Shown in pieces: positions 32,683 to 43,500 of a stretch of 64,000 bases of DNA. The stretch spans positions 124,001 through 188,000 of the forward strand of contig JAZQQY010000052.1 of NCBI GenBank assembly GCA_045629285.1. Direction: 5' to 3'. The stretch is from UBA1723 sp045629285 (GTDB lineage Bacteria; Bacteroidota; Bacteroidia; Bacteroidales; Paludibacteraceae). Numbering within the stretch: the stretch's first letter is position 1; every line of letters starts with the position of its first letter. The translations under genes and the position numbers were made by a program. The notes under the pieces were generated by a model, which had not been told where the DNA came from, did no database searches, and saw nothing but the letters and a program-made list of their open reading frames with translations.

Positions 32683-32930
32683 ACAAAAGAGAGATAAAAT
32701 ACATTTAATAATACTAGGTTCTTTCTAATTTTATTGTTTTCTTCTGTTTGAAAAGTGCAGGAGTTTTCCTATCCCTATTAACCTGCGCTTTTCATCAGAG
32801 GAAATATTGTTGAAAATTTAAGGTTATCAGCATACAACAAATTTTCGATATAGTCAGACCCTGTCGGACTCAAAAAATGAACTGACTATAATAAAATGGA
32901 GACGTTTTGGTAACGTCTCCATTTTATTTT
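32683..32930 (+). ncRNA. Candidate structured small RNA, about 245 nt
   Basis: No reading frame of note occurs between the HTCS terminator and the tpiA terminator, yet a promoter element (32670) and a strong terminator (32891-32927) frame about 245 bases. The core is a stem TGAAAAGTGCAGG (32749-32761) with CCTGCGCTTTTCA (32782-32794), one G-U pair, loop of 20. It extends outward as TTTCTTCTG with CAGAGGAAA, then AATTTT with AAAATT, giving an interrupted rod of roughly 100 bases. A second stem is ATAGTCAG/CTGACTAT (32850-32857 with 32882-32889). Rod shape and size would allow a 6S RNA, but no conserved 6S sequence was recognised. It is not tmRNA, RNase P RNA or SRP RNA by their known signature sequences. 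Confidence 0.45.
32891..32927. terminator. Perfect 16-base-pair hairpin, two-way terminator
   Basis: ATAAAATGGAGACGTT (32891-32906) pairs exactly with AACGTCTCCATTTTAT (32912-32927), loop of five. A and T runs on the two sides let it act for the plus-strand small RNA and as a back-up for tpiA. AGACG family member. Confidence 0.85.
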
Positions 32931-32946
32931 ATCGTGATTTCCAGAC

Positions 32947-32981
32947 ACAAAAAAGGTGTGCATCCTTTCGAAAGCACACCC
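32947..32981 (-). terminator. Terminator of tpiA
   Basis: Minus strand GGTGTGC/GCACACC stem (32980-32974 with 32961-32955), then TTTTTTTGTG. Confidence 0.85.
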
Positions 32982-33008
32982 GTATTTTTTCAGATACTTA
33001 GAAGAGAA

Positions 33009-33764
33009 TTACTTCCAAGCCTCGATGATCTGCATGAAATCAGCAGCCTTAAGAGCAGCACCACCGATCAAACCACCGTCGATATCTGGCTGAGCGAACA
33101 ACTCAGGAGCGTTGCTTCCCTTGCAAGAACCACCGTAAAGGATAGATGTGTTCTCAGCTGTTGCCTTGTCGTACTTAGCAGCGATAGAAGCACGGATAGA
33201 AGCGTGAACCTCCTGTGCCTGAGCTGAAGTAGCTGTCAAACCTGTACCGATAGCCCAAACTGGCTCGTATGCAATAACAACCTTAGCGAAATCTGCTGCA
33301 GAAAGAGTGTAAACAGCTGCCATCTGACCCTCGATAACTGACTTGAATGTATTAGCCTCACGCTCTTCCTTAACCTCACCTACACAGAAGATTGGAGTTA
33401 GACCGTTAGCCAAAGCCAAGTTAAGCTTCTTGATTAGAAGTGCGTTGTCCTCACCGAGGTACTGACGACGCTCTGAGTGACCTAGGATACAGTACTTAGC
33501 ACCTGTAGAAGCAACCATGCTTGCAGAAACCTCACCTGTGAATGCACCCTTCTCGTTTGCTGAACAATCCTCAGCACCAACACCGATAACTGTTCCCTTA
33601 ACTGTCTCAGCAACTGCTGCAACTGAGATGTATGGAGTACAAACTACTACATCACACTTTGGAGTCTTACCTGCCAATGCGTTCTTCAAGTCGTTTGCTA
33701 GAGCGATACCCTCCTGAAGAGTTGTATTCATCTTCCAGTTTCCTGCTACGATTTTCTTTCTCAT
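33009..33764 (-). CDS. tpiA: Triosephosphate isomerase
   Basis: A 251-residue glycolytic enzyme interconverting dihydroxyacetone phosphate and glyceraldehyde-3-phosphate. Active-site motifs: GNWKMNT (Lys), ILGHSERR (His), AYEPVWAIGTG (Glu) and the phosphate-binding LYGGSC and GGLIGGAAL. Codon use is that of a highly expressed gene. It has its own -7 element, TATCTTTG at 33807-33800, although it lies at the end of a same-strand gene run. Confidence 0.98.
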   Translation of the reverse strand: MRKKIVAGNWKMNTTLQEGIALANDLKNALAGKTPKCDVVVCTPYISVAAVAETVKGTVIGVGAEDCSANEKGAFTGEVSASMVASTGAKYCILGHSERRQYLGEDNALLIKKLNLALANGLTPIFCVGEVKEEREANTFKSVIEGQMAAVYTLSAADFAKVVIAYEPVWAIGTGLTATSAQAQEVHASIRASIAAKYDKATAENTSILYGGSCKGSNAPELFAQPDIDGGLIGGAALKAADFMQIIEAWK

Positions 33765-33799
33765 TTTCGTTTATATTTAATTATGTTTATTCTAGTTTG

Positions 33800-33830
33800 C
33801 AAAGATAATATATTTAGATGATTATCTAAA
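33800..33830 (-). promoter_or_regulatory. tpiA promoter with upstream palindrome
   Basis: TATCTTTG (33807-33800) with the inverted repeat TTTAGAT-GATT-ATCTAAA (33813-33830) directly upstream, where a regulator could overlap the -33 region. Confidence 0.5.
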
Positions 33831-33866
33831 GCTTGTTAAAAATTTTGTCTTTATGTCGACGCGATT

Positions 33867-35042
33867 TTATGCTTCTGCGGTTCCGTTCTTCTTGCTCTTT
33901 CCCTTCCAATAACGGTAGAGCAGTTTCGCCAACTCTATCAGGTAATCGTAGATGAGTATGGCAAGCAGCGGCGCTCCGAAGAATACGATGCTTTTCCAGA
34001 AGTCGTCCCATCCGTCTGAAATCTCGGTGTCTTCCGAAAAAACTTCTTCCATCGGTTTCTCATAAGTCGGTATCTGATACGATGAGAATTTCTCTTCTAC
34101 GATTCCGTCTTTCATTAGGAATAACTCTGGATTTGAACGAACGAATGCATCTGTAAGGTTTCGTTCAATATATAGGAACGGATATTCTGCTCCCGATGTC
34201 TCTACTATGTATTCGTCCACTTCACGACTGTTGGGGTCGGCTGTGGATAGCATTGCAAAGTTATAGCCGTTGGCTTTGCAATATGTATAAAGTTTGTTGA
34301 GTTTCTTTCTGTATGTTGTGCTGGCTAAAGTGATGTCCGGACTTACTAATATGAAGGAGTATCCGTCGTGAGACATGGCCTCTTTTGTCTGTTCTTCTAT
34401 CGCTATCTTATGCTTGTCTGCATATTCTATCACTTTATGAATGGATTCACCTTCCTTGCAGACTGTTAGGTCAAGAATTGGGAGTGAAAAATAGCAGTGG
34501 ATTGCCATCACGATAGAAAAGGCGAATCCGTAGATTGAGATAATCCACTCCGTTCTTTTCGTATAAAGGGCTATATTGTAGTTCCTCCAGTGGAAAATCA
34601 GAGCTGCAAGTGCCAACAATATCACGTTGTGTGCGATTGAACTGCCGAATGTATGAGCACTGATTGTGTGGTTGATTCCATCATAAATGTCAGGACATTG
34701 ATGTAGGGTGGTGGCGGACGATATGATCTGTACTGTCAGGAATATGGTCGCCATTATGGATGTCCACTTTATTTTTGCTCCTAACGTCATGCAGACTCCG
34801 ATGACGAACTGCATCGATGATATGCTGATGGAGATGATATACGACAATGGTTTCAACACGTCTAATCCAAGACAGTGCAAATATCTGTCGCATAGGATGT
34901 TTGACCCGACTGGATCAACAATGGATTCATATCCAGGAATGAGACACAACAATCCTACTATAAGGCGCGACACAAAAACCAATGTCTTGCGTAACGTCGT
35001 ATTCTTAAGTTTTTTGATAAGGACTGATAGTTTGGCTCTCAT
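33867..35042 (-). CDS. DoxX-like membrane protein of the BT_3928 type
   Basis: A 391-residue inner-membrane protein. The N-terminal half has about four spans in a DoxX-like arrangement (SRLIVGLLCLIPGYESIVDP onward); the middle (about 215-320) looks like a thioredoxin-type soluble domain without a visible CxxC (FILVSPDITLASTTYRKK); one more span lies near the C-terminus. The start MRAKLSVLIKKLKNT at 35042 is chosen because the longer frame would run into the DUF1599 gene. The order DUF1599-DoxX-like-tpiA recurs in Bacteroidales. Function unknown; a redox role is only a guess. Confidence 0.78.
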   Translation of the reverse strand: MRAKLSVLIKKLKNTTLRKTLVFVSRLIVGLLCLIPGYESIVDPVGSNILCDRYLHCLGLDVLKPLSYIISISISSMQFVIGVCMTLGAKIKWTSIMATIFLTVQIISSATTLHQCPDIYDGINHTISAHTFGSSIAHNVILLALAALIFHWRNYNIALYTKRTEWIISIYGFAFSIVMAIHCYFSLPILDLTVCKEGESIHKVIEYADKHKIAIEEQTKEAMSHDGYSFILVSPDITLASTTYRKKLNKLYTYCKANGYNFAMLSTADPNSREVDEYIVETSGAEYPFLYIERNLTDAFVRSNPELFLMKDGIVEEKFSSYQIPTYEKPMEEVFSEDTEISDGWDDFWKSIVFFGAPLLAILIYDYLIELAKLLYRYWKGKSKKNGTAEA

Positions 35043-35083
35043 GTTTGTTCGGATGGAAATCGATTCAGTATGATATGGATTTC

Positions 35084-35632
35084 CTACAAATTCTCTGCTT
35101 CGTCGATTTTGATTAGGCCGAACATGGCATAGTTGACCATATCCATATAGTTGGCCTCGATTCCCTCTGAGATGATTGTTTTGCCGTCGTTGCTCTCGAT
35201 CTGCTTGGTACGGTAAATCTTCATTAGAATCAAATCTGTGTACGATGTTGTGCGCATGCTCCTCCATGCTTCATCGTAGTCGTGGTTCTTTGCTAGCATC
35301 AATGAGCGAGTCTTCTGCATATACTCATCGTATAATCCAAGAGCTTCGTCGACAGTGACATCGTCACCGTCAGCATAGCCTTTGCTTAGTTGGATCATAC
35401 CCATGATTGCGTAGTTGACAATTCCGATCAACTCTGGCTGGATGCCTTCGTCGACACGATGTTCACCCTTTGTCTCCAAAGTGCGGATTCTATTCGCCTT
35501 GATGAAAATCTGGTCGGTGATCGAACATGGACGCATGATTCTCCATGCTGCACCGTAGTCCTTTAATTTCTTTGAGTAAACGTCGCGGCAAAGTTTAATC
35601 GCCTTATCGAATTGAGCTTCTGTCTTCGCCAT
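35084..35632 (-). CDS. DUF1599 family protein
   Basis: A 182-residue protein of family DUF1599, made of two similar halves: KKLKDYGAAWRIMRPCSITDQIFIKA and a second copy NHDYDEAWRSMRTTSYTDLILMK about 90 residues on. Such all-alpha repeats resemble nucleotide-binding folds, but no activity is assigned. The start at 35632 (MAKTEAQFD) sits just past the def stop; an in-frame ATG at 35662 lies inside def. Confidence 0.85.
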   Translation of the reverse strand: MAKTEAQFDKAIKLCRDVYSKKLKDYGAAWRIMRPCSITDQIFIKANRIRTLETKGEHRVDEGIQPELIGIVNYAIMGMIQLSKGYADGDDVTVDEALGLYDEYMQKTRSLMLAKNHDYDEAWRSMRTTSYTDLILMKIYRTKQIESNDGKTIISEGIEANYMDMVNYAMFGLIKIDEAENL

Positions 35633-35634
35633 GA

Positions 35635-36186
35635 TTATACAGTCTTGACGTTGTATCTGCATCTAACCTTACCTTTAAGCATAGCACTGATCTTGCTCTT
35701 GTTCATTGTGCGACGGATAGGAGAAATTCTGTCGATGAACACCTTGCCCAACAAGTGGTCGTACTCGTGCTGGATAACGCGTGCGAAGAAGTTTTCATAC
35801 TCCTCGTCGTGCCACTCGAAGTTCTCATCCTGGTATTTAATGCGGATCTTCTTGGAACGCTTTACTGATTCTGAAATTCCTGGTAGACTCAAGCATCCCT
35901 CTTCTCCCTTCTCCTCTTCTTCGCTGTAGAAAGTGATCTCTGGGTTGATGAATGTCTTCTTGAAATCCTTATAGATAGGATCTTCCTCAGCCAAACAAGT
36001 CAAATCAACGATGAAAAGTTTGATAGACAAGTTTACCTGTGGAGCTGCCAAACCAACGCCCTCAGCGTTAGTCAGTGTCTTATACATGTCTTCGATTACC
36101 GTTGGCAAGTTAGGGTAATCAGGAGTGATATCTGAAGCTACTTTCTTAAGTACGGGCAATCCGTATACTGTAATAGGATATATCAT
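35635..36186 (-). CDS. def: Peptide deformylase
   Basis: A 183-residue metalloenzyme that removes the formyl group from new proteins. The three family motifs are present: GVGLAAPQV, EGCLSLPG (metal Cys) and QHEYDHLLG (HExxH). It lies 12 bases after ruvX and 2 bases before DUF1599 on the same strand. Confidence 0.97.
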   Translation of the reverse strand: MIYPITVYGLPVLKKVASDITPDYPNLPTVIEDMYKTLTNAEGVGLAAPQVNLSIKLFIVDLTCLAEEDPIYKDFKKTFINPEITFYSEEEEKGEEGCLSLPGISESVKRSKKIRIKYQDENFEWHDEEYENFFARVIQHEYDHLLGKVFIDRISPIRRTMNKSKISAMLKGKVRCRYNVKTV

Positions 36187-36198
36187 CTTTTTCTATTT

Positions 36199-36627
36199 TT
36201 ATAGGAATCTCATTCTCTGACTTTCAAGATAGGATTGCAGAATGATCACTGCACTCACTTTGTCAACCAATTTTTTGTTTTCACGACGCTCTTTCTTCTT
36301 GACGCCGCTTTCCAAAATCGCACGGTTGGCTAGCACTGATGTGAATCTCTCGTCGTGAAATTCGATCGGCATGTCTGGAAACTTGTTCTTGAATCCTCTC
36401 ACGAACGGCTCGATGTATTTCATTGAAGCCGACGCTTCACCATTCATATTCTGAGGTTTGCCGATAACGACTTTGTCGACTTTTTCTTTAGCGAAATAGT
36501 CGGCCAAAAATTGGAAAATTTTGTCTGGAGAAACTGTATCCAAACCATTGGCTATGATCTGCTCTGGATCTGTGGCTGCTAGCCCGATACGTTTCTGTCC
36601 GTAGTCTATTGCGAGTATTCTTCCCAT
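36199..36627 (-). CDS. ruvX: Holliday junction resolvase-like RuvX (YqgF)
   Basis: A 142-residue RNase H-fold nuclease involved in pre-16S rRNA processing or recombination. Motifs: MGRILAIDYGQKRIGLAAT at the N-terminus (catalytic Asp), VIGKPQNMNG, and HDERFTSVLA (Glu). The start at 36627 is chosen over the in-frame ATG at 36648 because the -7 element TACTTTTG (36653-36646) overlaps the longer start. First gene of the ruvX-def-DUF1599 cluster. Confidence 0.93.
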   Translation of the reverse strand: MGRILAIDYGQKRIGLAATDPEQIIANGLDTVSPDKIFQFLADYFAKEKVDKVVIGKPQNMNGEASASMKYIEPFVRGFKNKFPDMPIEFHDERFTSVLANRAILESGVKKKERRENKKLVDKVSAVIILQSYLESQRMRFL

Positions 36628-36645
36628 CCTGTATAATTCAGATGG

Positions 36646-36653
36646 CAAAAGTA
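36646..36653 (-). promoter_or_regulatory. -7 element of the ruvX-def cluster
   Basis: Minus strand TACTTTTG, 19 bases before the ruvX ATG; it settles the start choice. Confidence 0.55.
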
Positions 36654-36684
36654 ATATTTTCTTGTCAATTATGCATTATGCATT

Positions 36685-37428
36685 TTAACAAAACACTACC
36701 TCTTTGAATGCGAACTTCATAATCTTTCCGCTGTCGCTCTCCATTATCAGTCTGCCTTCTGGTGCGACGTCGATGATTTTAGCTTTGAATATAGTGTCTG
36801 TCGACGGTAGTCTGTAGTCTGCCATTTCGTTGAAACGGTAGAGTCGGGCAATGTAGTCTTCCCTAAGCCTCTCCTGATTTCCGTTGGCAAGCATTGCATA
36901 TCGGCGGAGTAGGGCGTTGCATAGCAGATTCAATTCCGTCGGTATATCGTATGTCTGCCCTGTGATGTTTGTCAGTGAAATTGGGTTAGGTGCGTCGCTC
37001 AAGAATTTCTCTTGGTTGATGTTTAGTCCGATACCGATGATGGAACTGTCAATAGTGTGGCCGACGATGGAGTTCTCAATCAATATTCCGCAGATTTTTT
37101 TCTTGCCGACGTATATGTCGTTAGGCCATTTTATGCAGACTCCTTCTATATTTTTCGACAACAGATAGTCTGAGATACCGAGCGACATGGCGATCGATAT
37201 GAAAAAGTGGTCGACGATGGATAGAAATTCCGGGCGAAGAAGTAGACTCATAGTGATGTTCTTCTTCGTTTCCGACTCCCAGTGGTTGCCGGGTTGACCT
37301 TTGCCTGCCGTTTGCTCTATGGCTCTGACGACTGTTCCTTCGTCCATGTCCGGCACCATTCTCAGCAAGTCTCCTAGTGTGTTGTTTGTGCTGCTGAGAC
37401 TCTCTTTCTCTATTAGATGAATCTGCAT
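36685..37428 (-). CDS. birA: Biotin--[acetyl-CoA-carboxylase] ligase
   Basis: A 247-residue biotin-protein ligase without the N-terminal DNA-binding domain of enterobacterial BirA. Catalytic core: EKESLSSTNNTL, AIEQTAGKGQPGNHWES (biotinyl-AMP loop), CIKWPNDIYVGKKKICGIL, GIGLNINQ. The start at 37428 is preferred over the longer in-frame ATG at 37485 because a TAATTTTG element (37447-37440) lies between them; that leaves a very short leader. The longer frame reads through an intergenic GCGAAATG/CATTTCGC hairpin. Confidence 0.93.
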   Translation of the reverse strand: MQIHLIEKESLSSTNNTLGDLLRMVPDMDEGTVVRAIEQTAGKGQPGNHWESETKKNITMSLLLRPEFLSIVDHFFISIAMSLGISDYLLSKNIEGVCIKWPNDIYVGKKKICGILIENSIVGHTIDSSIIGIGLNINQEKFLSDAPNPISLTNITGQTYDIPTELNLLCNALLRRYAMLANGNQERLREDYIARLYRFNEMADYRLPSTDTIFKAKIIDVAPEGRLIMESDSGKIMKFAFKEVVFC

Positions 37429-37439
37429 TTGGAATAAAT

Positions 37440-37447
37440 CAAAATTA
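37440..37447 (-). promoter_or_regulatory. -7 element of birA
   Basis: Minus strand TAATTTTG, 12 bases before the chosen start. Confidence 0.5.
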
Positions 37448-37448
37448 T

Positions 37449-37486
37449 AAATGCGAAATGCCAAATAAAATTCAGCATTTCGCATT
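37449..37486. repeat. Intergenic hairpin with GCGAAATGC motif
   Basis: Inverted repeat AATGCGAAATG/CATTTCGCATT. Related CGCATTTCGCATT runs occur near 46105-46125, so this is a small dispersed intergenic repeat. It also lies downstream of the giant gene and may end its transcript. Confidence 0.5.
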
Positions 37487-37512
37487 CTATTACATTCGGC
37501 TTTTTATTTGTT

Positions 37513-40500
37513 TTACTGTCGAATCAAAGTGAAGTGACCAGTGTAGATCTTCTTGATCTCTTTGATTTCAATCTCGTACCAGTAGTCTGTTGTCGGCATA
37601 GCCATACCTAGATATGTTCCATCCCAATCCATTTCAGAGTTGCCGGCTCTATACTCGGCAAGCTTCTTACCCCAACGGTCGAAAATTCTGATCTTGGCAT
37701 CTGGGTAAGCCTCTTTCAACACTGGAACGCTGAACACATCGTTCTTTCCGTCTCCGTTTGGAGAGATATGGATAGGGAATTCCAATCCAGGAGCATTGAT
37801 TGTGAATGTTGAGTCAAGCAAACATCCTGCTGCATCGATTACCTGGATTTTGTGCTCTCCGTATTCCAAACTATCCTTAACGGCATCCTCAATATGCTCG
37901 TCTTTGATTTCGTCAACGATGTAACGGAATGGCTCTGTACCTGTGCCTGGCTGCAAAACGATCTCAATAGAACGGAATGACAATGAGTCTATTCTGTCGA
38001 ACTTAGGTGCATATCTGACCTCAAGAGTCGTCTCTGCTGTAAGCTTGCAGGCTCCACGTGTCATGTCGACATTGTAAAAAGCGAATCCTGCTTTTGGAGT
38101 GACGCTTACCTTTGGACCTGACAATATTGTGCTTCCTAGATTCTCAGGAGATCTCCATTCGTATTGGTCGGCTCTGAATGAAGACGCATCCAATGTCGCC
38201 GCGTGTCCTTCACATATAAACTCAGGTGCAATAATCTCGCCGCTGATTTCTCTGTCGATTATGAACTCAGGATAGTACTCTTTGTCTCTACAGTAACCAC
38301 CGTTAGATGCAATCAGTTTCAACGCTTTCTTCTGCATCAAACCTGTGCCGGAGAATACTGCTTCTACATTGGCTCCAGTCTTGGATCCGTTGATCAAGCA
38401 TTCGTCTGCTTCCCAAGTTAGAGATATGTTTGCGCTTGGCTCTGCTTTCGTGATTTGGATAGTTCCCATCTCTCCTTCACATAGACGAACGTTGCGGTCC
38501 CATTCTACCTCGTATGCAGGGTGAACTGTGATAGAACCTGTTGTTGACTCATCCTGGTTGTCAATGTTATATTTGTAGATGATGTTGTATGTTGCTGATG
38601 CGTTAGGATTGATGCTTGCAAATACATAATCACCTTTCTTTACCATAGGTATAGTCTTCTCTGTAGTTCCGATCTTTTCGACAACTTTAAATGTCAACTT
38701 ATCTGGGTGTAGCACTTTGCCTGTGCCAGTCGTGTCTATCTGAACACCAACACCCTCTTCGTTGATACACATGTTGGCTGTCTGATTACCATCAATGTCG
38801 ACAATAGCGGCATCCATCTTTAGTAGTGCATCTGCCTTTAGTGAGATATCCAATGTAGTTCCACAGAACTCAGAATCTGTACCTCTTTCTCCGTTAGCGA
38901 TTACAATATGGTATTCGTGATCGCCATCTAAGCTGGCCAATGTCAGACTCTCTCCCTTGTTGACCTCGACTCCATCCTCTTTCCAAACAATCTTATCGTT
39001 CAAAGTCGTAGTGCTAGTCGGCTGGATGAACGGAATTGTGATAGTCTTTGCCTTAGTACGTACTCCCTCGTAAACGCCGTTGTTCTCAAGAAGAGCTTCG
39101 TTGATTTTTACTTTAGGCTTTGACGTAAAACTTCCTCCCATTGCAATGTAACCATAGTATACACATCCTGAAGATGTTACTCTATAGCTATATACACCAT
39201 TGTCGGCAGGTGTTGTTGCATCAATGTGTAGCACCTCAGTGTTGAAACTAGTAAGTGGCGTTCCATCTTTCTGCCATTCAACAGTGTACTTTCTAGGGTC
39301 GAAATCGAATTTAGTTCTGTCTGAATTGATGATTGTGATTGTTAATGGTTCACCTTCACATACAGACCAGTTTGTCGGACTTCCTGAGATGTCCAACGAT
39401 TTGTCGATGATTTCAAACTTGAATGAAGCTGCACATGTGTTGTTATATTTTACTTCATATAGTCCTGGAATTGCCGAGAATCGTCCGTCCTCATGGTCGA
39501 AGTCAATAGTTTTCTCGTCTCCATTAGTCAAGTTCTTGTATGTAAACTCCTGTCCGTCGTGTTTTACGTTGAACAAAACGTCAACGGTGTTGTTACATCC
39601 ATCGAATGTGACAATTCTATCCTTAGACAATGTATATGTTCCGGTACCGCTATTAGTGTTGAACTCCTCGTCAAACTTGATTGTTGGAGCTGCTGCACCA
39701 ATACCCTCTACTCCTGGCTCCTCAACAACAACCAGATGTGCATCAACGGGCCTCTTTGCTTTACATGCACCCTTTGATACCTCAAGGTTGACTGTGATCT
39801 TGTCTCCCTTGTTCGCCAATCCGGCATCTGAAGTGTTGAATGTCTCCATTGCTCCGGTAACACCAGTTGGAGAGACTCTCCAATCGTATGTAGGTGAACC
39901 TGCAGTAACCATGTTCTTTTCAGTCAATACGGCTTTCAAATCAACGCCGATTCCTGGACATGTTTTGTTGTCTCCCTCTATTGCAACTTCAAGTTCGTTG
40001 ACCTCAACTAGGATCTCTTCAAACTTAGAGTGACAAACCTCACCGCTCGACAATTCAAAGAATGCTCTACATTTATATTTTCCGTGAAGAGTAGCTCTAT
40101 GTCCGTTCGGATTATCTCCCTCTGCACTCAAATATTCAAGGTTATAATCCTGATTTGAGATTCTGTTTGAAATAGTGTACTGGTCTGCCAAATCAACGAA
40201 ATCTCCCTTACAAATAGGCTGTGGCGTAGTTGTCTTCAATCTTGGGTTTGAATAGATTGTGACCATCAACTTTGTCGGCGGACTCACTGCACCTGTTCCT
40301 CCTCTTGCATCCACTTGTACAACATAGAATGGGAAATCTTTTTCAGTCTCCAAATCTGCATTGTAAGATAGATTTTCCTGACTCAAATCAATCTGTGTAT
40401 ATGGTGTAGCTCCAGGATTTCTGATTGGATCCTCCTTGTACCAAATTAGATCACAGTCTAGTGGATTTACACCTCCCTTGTTGCTTATTGTTGCTTGCAA

Positions 40501-43500
40501 GATAAATGGACTGTTTAGATTATCTGATCCCTCACACATTGTGATTGATGTCACCTCTGGAGAAGGGAACGATGATACGACTGCAGTCACTTTCTCCTTT
40601 GCACTCTCACAACCAGTAGCGGTATTTGTTTGAGATACATAGTATGTTACAGTTCTTCCTGCTGTTGTCTCTCCGGCAATATAATCAGGAGCTGGCTCAG
40701 ATGTCAACGGACTCTCGTTTTCGTCATACCAGTTCAATGTGTGTCCTGACTCTGCAATCACGGCTTGACTTTCCTGTTGTAGGAGTGGCTTATATGCATT
40801 TCCTGAAGCATCTGCAAGCAAATACTGAACGAAGAAGTTTGTTCCTGAAGTAGGAGCATCAGTCTTATTGACTGTGATGTCAACATCTTTGATAGCTCCG
40901 TAGCAAACAGTACTTGCGTATGGTTTTTGTGCATCTGCAGAGTTGTCGTATTGTGCTTGTGCGTAATATGTCAATGTCGTTTTCTCCGTTGTAGTTGGTG
41001 TGATCGAAGCAACTGCATCCGACATGTCCGACTTCTTTGACCACATTGCTTTTGAGTACTCTCCGTCGTTATTATAAGACGAAGTCAATGGAGTGGCTGT
41101 CTCTCCCAAACAATAATTGCTCTGATTTCCAGTCAAATCAAGAGTCGCAACTTCGTGTACAGTGATTGTTAAAGTTGCCTTTTCACTCTCGGCTGATGTT
41201 TCTGGGTTTGTCTGGCTGACATAAAACTTATGTGTTCCAGGTCCTAATACTGTTGCATCGACACTTGGTGCTGTTGTAGTACCAGTACCCTTAGCGTCTG
41301 TTGCATTTGTATACCAGTTTAGAATGAATGAACTCTCTTTTGGAGTGACATATTCGCTTAGGTCTGGGATGACATCACCCAAACACAACGATTCGTTTGT
41401 GACTTCAGGTACTGGTGCGTCGTTGATAACGATTTCAACTTCTACACGCTCGCTGACACAACCTGTCTTCTGGTTGTACTGCTCAGCCCAAACTGTAATT
41501 GTTGTTGCTACATTCAATGGAATGTCCAGACTTGACAATTCAGATGTCGCAGTCTCGGAATCATACCAACGAACTTCGCAATTGTCATCAACTTTGTTTA
41601 CCGCTGCTGATAGTCTGAACTTGTTGGTTTCATCCTTTAGCTGTGGAATAGAAGTCTCAACGTCTGGTTTTCCAGTCTTGTTGACTGATATTGTCAATGT
41701 ATGAGTTTCACTCTCACAACCTGTCTTATCATCAATTACTGTGTAGTCGTAAGTATACTTTTCTGTTCCTGTTGTTGCAGGTCCTCTTAAATCTTTGACG
41801 TTTGTTGGTGTTGTCAACCAATTGATTGTCTTGTCTGTGATCTTGAATGTTGGCTCTTCTGTCAACTCGTCCTCACAGAATTCAATCCACTCAAGTGTAT
41901 CGACAGGAGCTGGGTGGGCGATGACCTTGATAGAGTCCCAAACGTAACATTTTTCAGACTCCGGTTTTTGGTTGTCGCGTACCATCACGTAGTACACTTT
42001 TTCTACATCTTCTGTAATGCTTGTTGCTTTTGCTACTGTTGCCCAGTCTGTCTTGAACTCAAATGTTGTGGCGTTTCCGGTAACATCTTTGTCAAGAGCA
42101 TCTGTCTCTTTTGGTGAAAGGGAATATTTGTCAAACCAAAAAATGTCGAATTTTGCTGTAGGCTCTTTTCCTACTAGTGGGTCGATATCCAGTTTTAGAT
42201 CTGGGCTCTCCTTACATAATTCAACAACTTTCTTATATTTTAGATCGACATTGTTCTTAATAGTCTCGCTAGCTGTGATATTTAACTTGTTTGGCGTGTT
42301 GCAAGGAGGACAGTAGTAACGCGCGGAAAGTTGAATACGACCACAGTCATATTCTGTCTTCTTTCCGAATGTGATATTCCAAACCTGATTGGCTGTTCCT
42401 GCATTCGCTTTTCCATAACCGTTGGCTGTTGCTCCGACTAGAGAGATTCCGCAGTCTTCTGAATCTTTTCTCTTATCTGCGATATATACGGTTCCTGAAA
42501 CTCCTGTAAATTCACTTGCCTCTACATAGAACGAACCTGTTTTGCAATCAATGATTGCACCCAAGATGTATTCTGCACCACGAGCTGTCTTTACTGGAAG
42601 CTCTACATCACATTTAACAATACACTCTTGAACTCCGTCAGGATAATACAATGTGAATGATTGAGCTTTTCCTCTCCAGAATTCCTCTCCAAATGTAAAG
42701 CCTCCATTCGATTCTTTTCCTGCAGCGTAAACAACAGGAGTGATTGTTATCTTTCCTTCGTTGCGGTTAGATTCTGTCCATTCTTTTGTTTCCCAGTTTT
42801 GATTCCACTGTGGTGCTTGTTGAGCAAACGCAAACACAGAAAATGTTTTCAAAACAGATGTTGTCGATAGACTTATGATCTGTCCGTATTTTTGGTCGCT
42901 AGAACCTCCTAAACTGATGTTTTCTCCTTGAGGAGCTTTTGTGTCTTCTTTTGTTGGCGCTTTGTATGTCACTTTGGGAAGTGAAGAGAGATCCTTCTGC
43001 ATCAGCTGTGTGTTAAACTGAGTCACATCCTCCAACCATACATGATATATAGTGTCTTTTGAAGGCTTGTTTTCGTTGTTGTCAATCTCCTTGATTTTGT
43101 CGCCGGATACGGAGAATTTGATTTCTCCTCCATTTCCTGTTGTTGTAATGACTTCAAGTGTGTCTTTGTCTGCTTCGTCTGCAGTTGAAAATGCAGCAAA
43201 TTGGACAGTTGTCGTGTTCTCTTTGTAGAATTTATTATTTACGACTGCCTCAAATTTGATGTCATCAACACTCGATGGTACTAATGGGTTTGCTACACAG
43301 TTGTCGATAGTGATTAGAGTGTCGATTGGCATGTCCATCTCTGTGACTACGATCTCTGCTATCGCAGGTTCACACTTGTCACATGGGATATTCTCTCCAA
43401 TGTAATATGCTATTACCTTATACTTTCCGGCCTCTGAAATCTTTATCTTTGCAGCATTGTATTCTTCAAGATCGTAGCTTGGATCGTATTTGTAATTACC

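Noticed and set aside
32683..32930. tmRNA, RNase P RNA or SRP RNA
   Set aside because: None of their hallmark sequences occur (no tRNA-like acceptor and tag frame, no GGAAAGTCCGG-type P4, no GGAAGCA-type loop of SRP helix 8).
35043..35267. N-terminal extension of the DoxX-like gene into the DUF1599 gene
   Set aside because: The added residues (His/Arg/Asn-rich) are the out-of-frame reading of the DUF1599 coding end. The start at 35042 gives a normal membrane N-terminus.
39200..40033. A 277-codon frame antisense to the giant surface protein gene
   Set aside because: Same reasoning: the sense protein is continuous and shows domains, while the antisense product is Ser/Val-rich without motifs.
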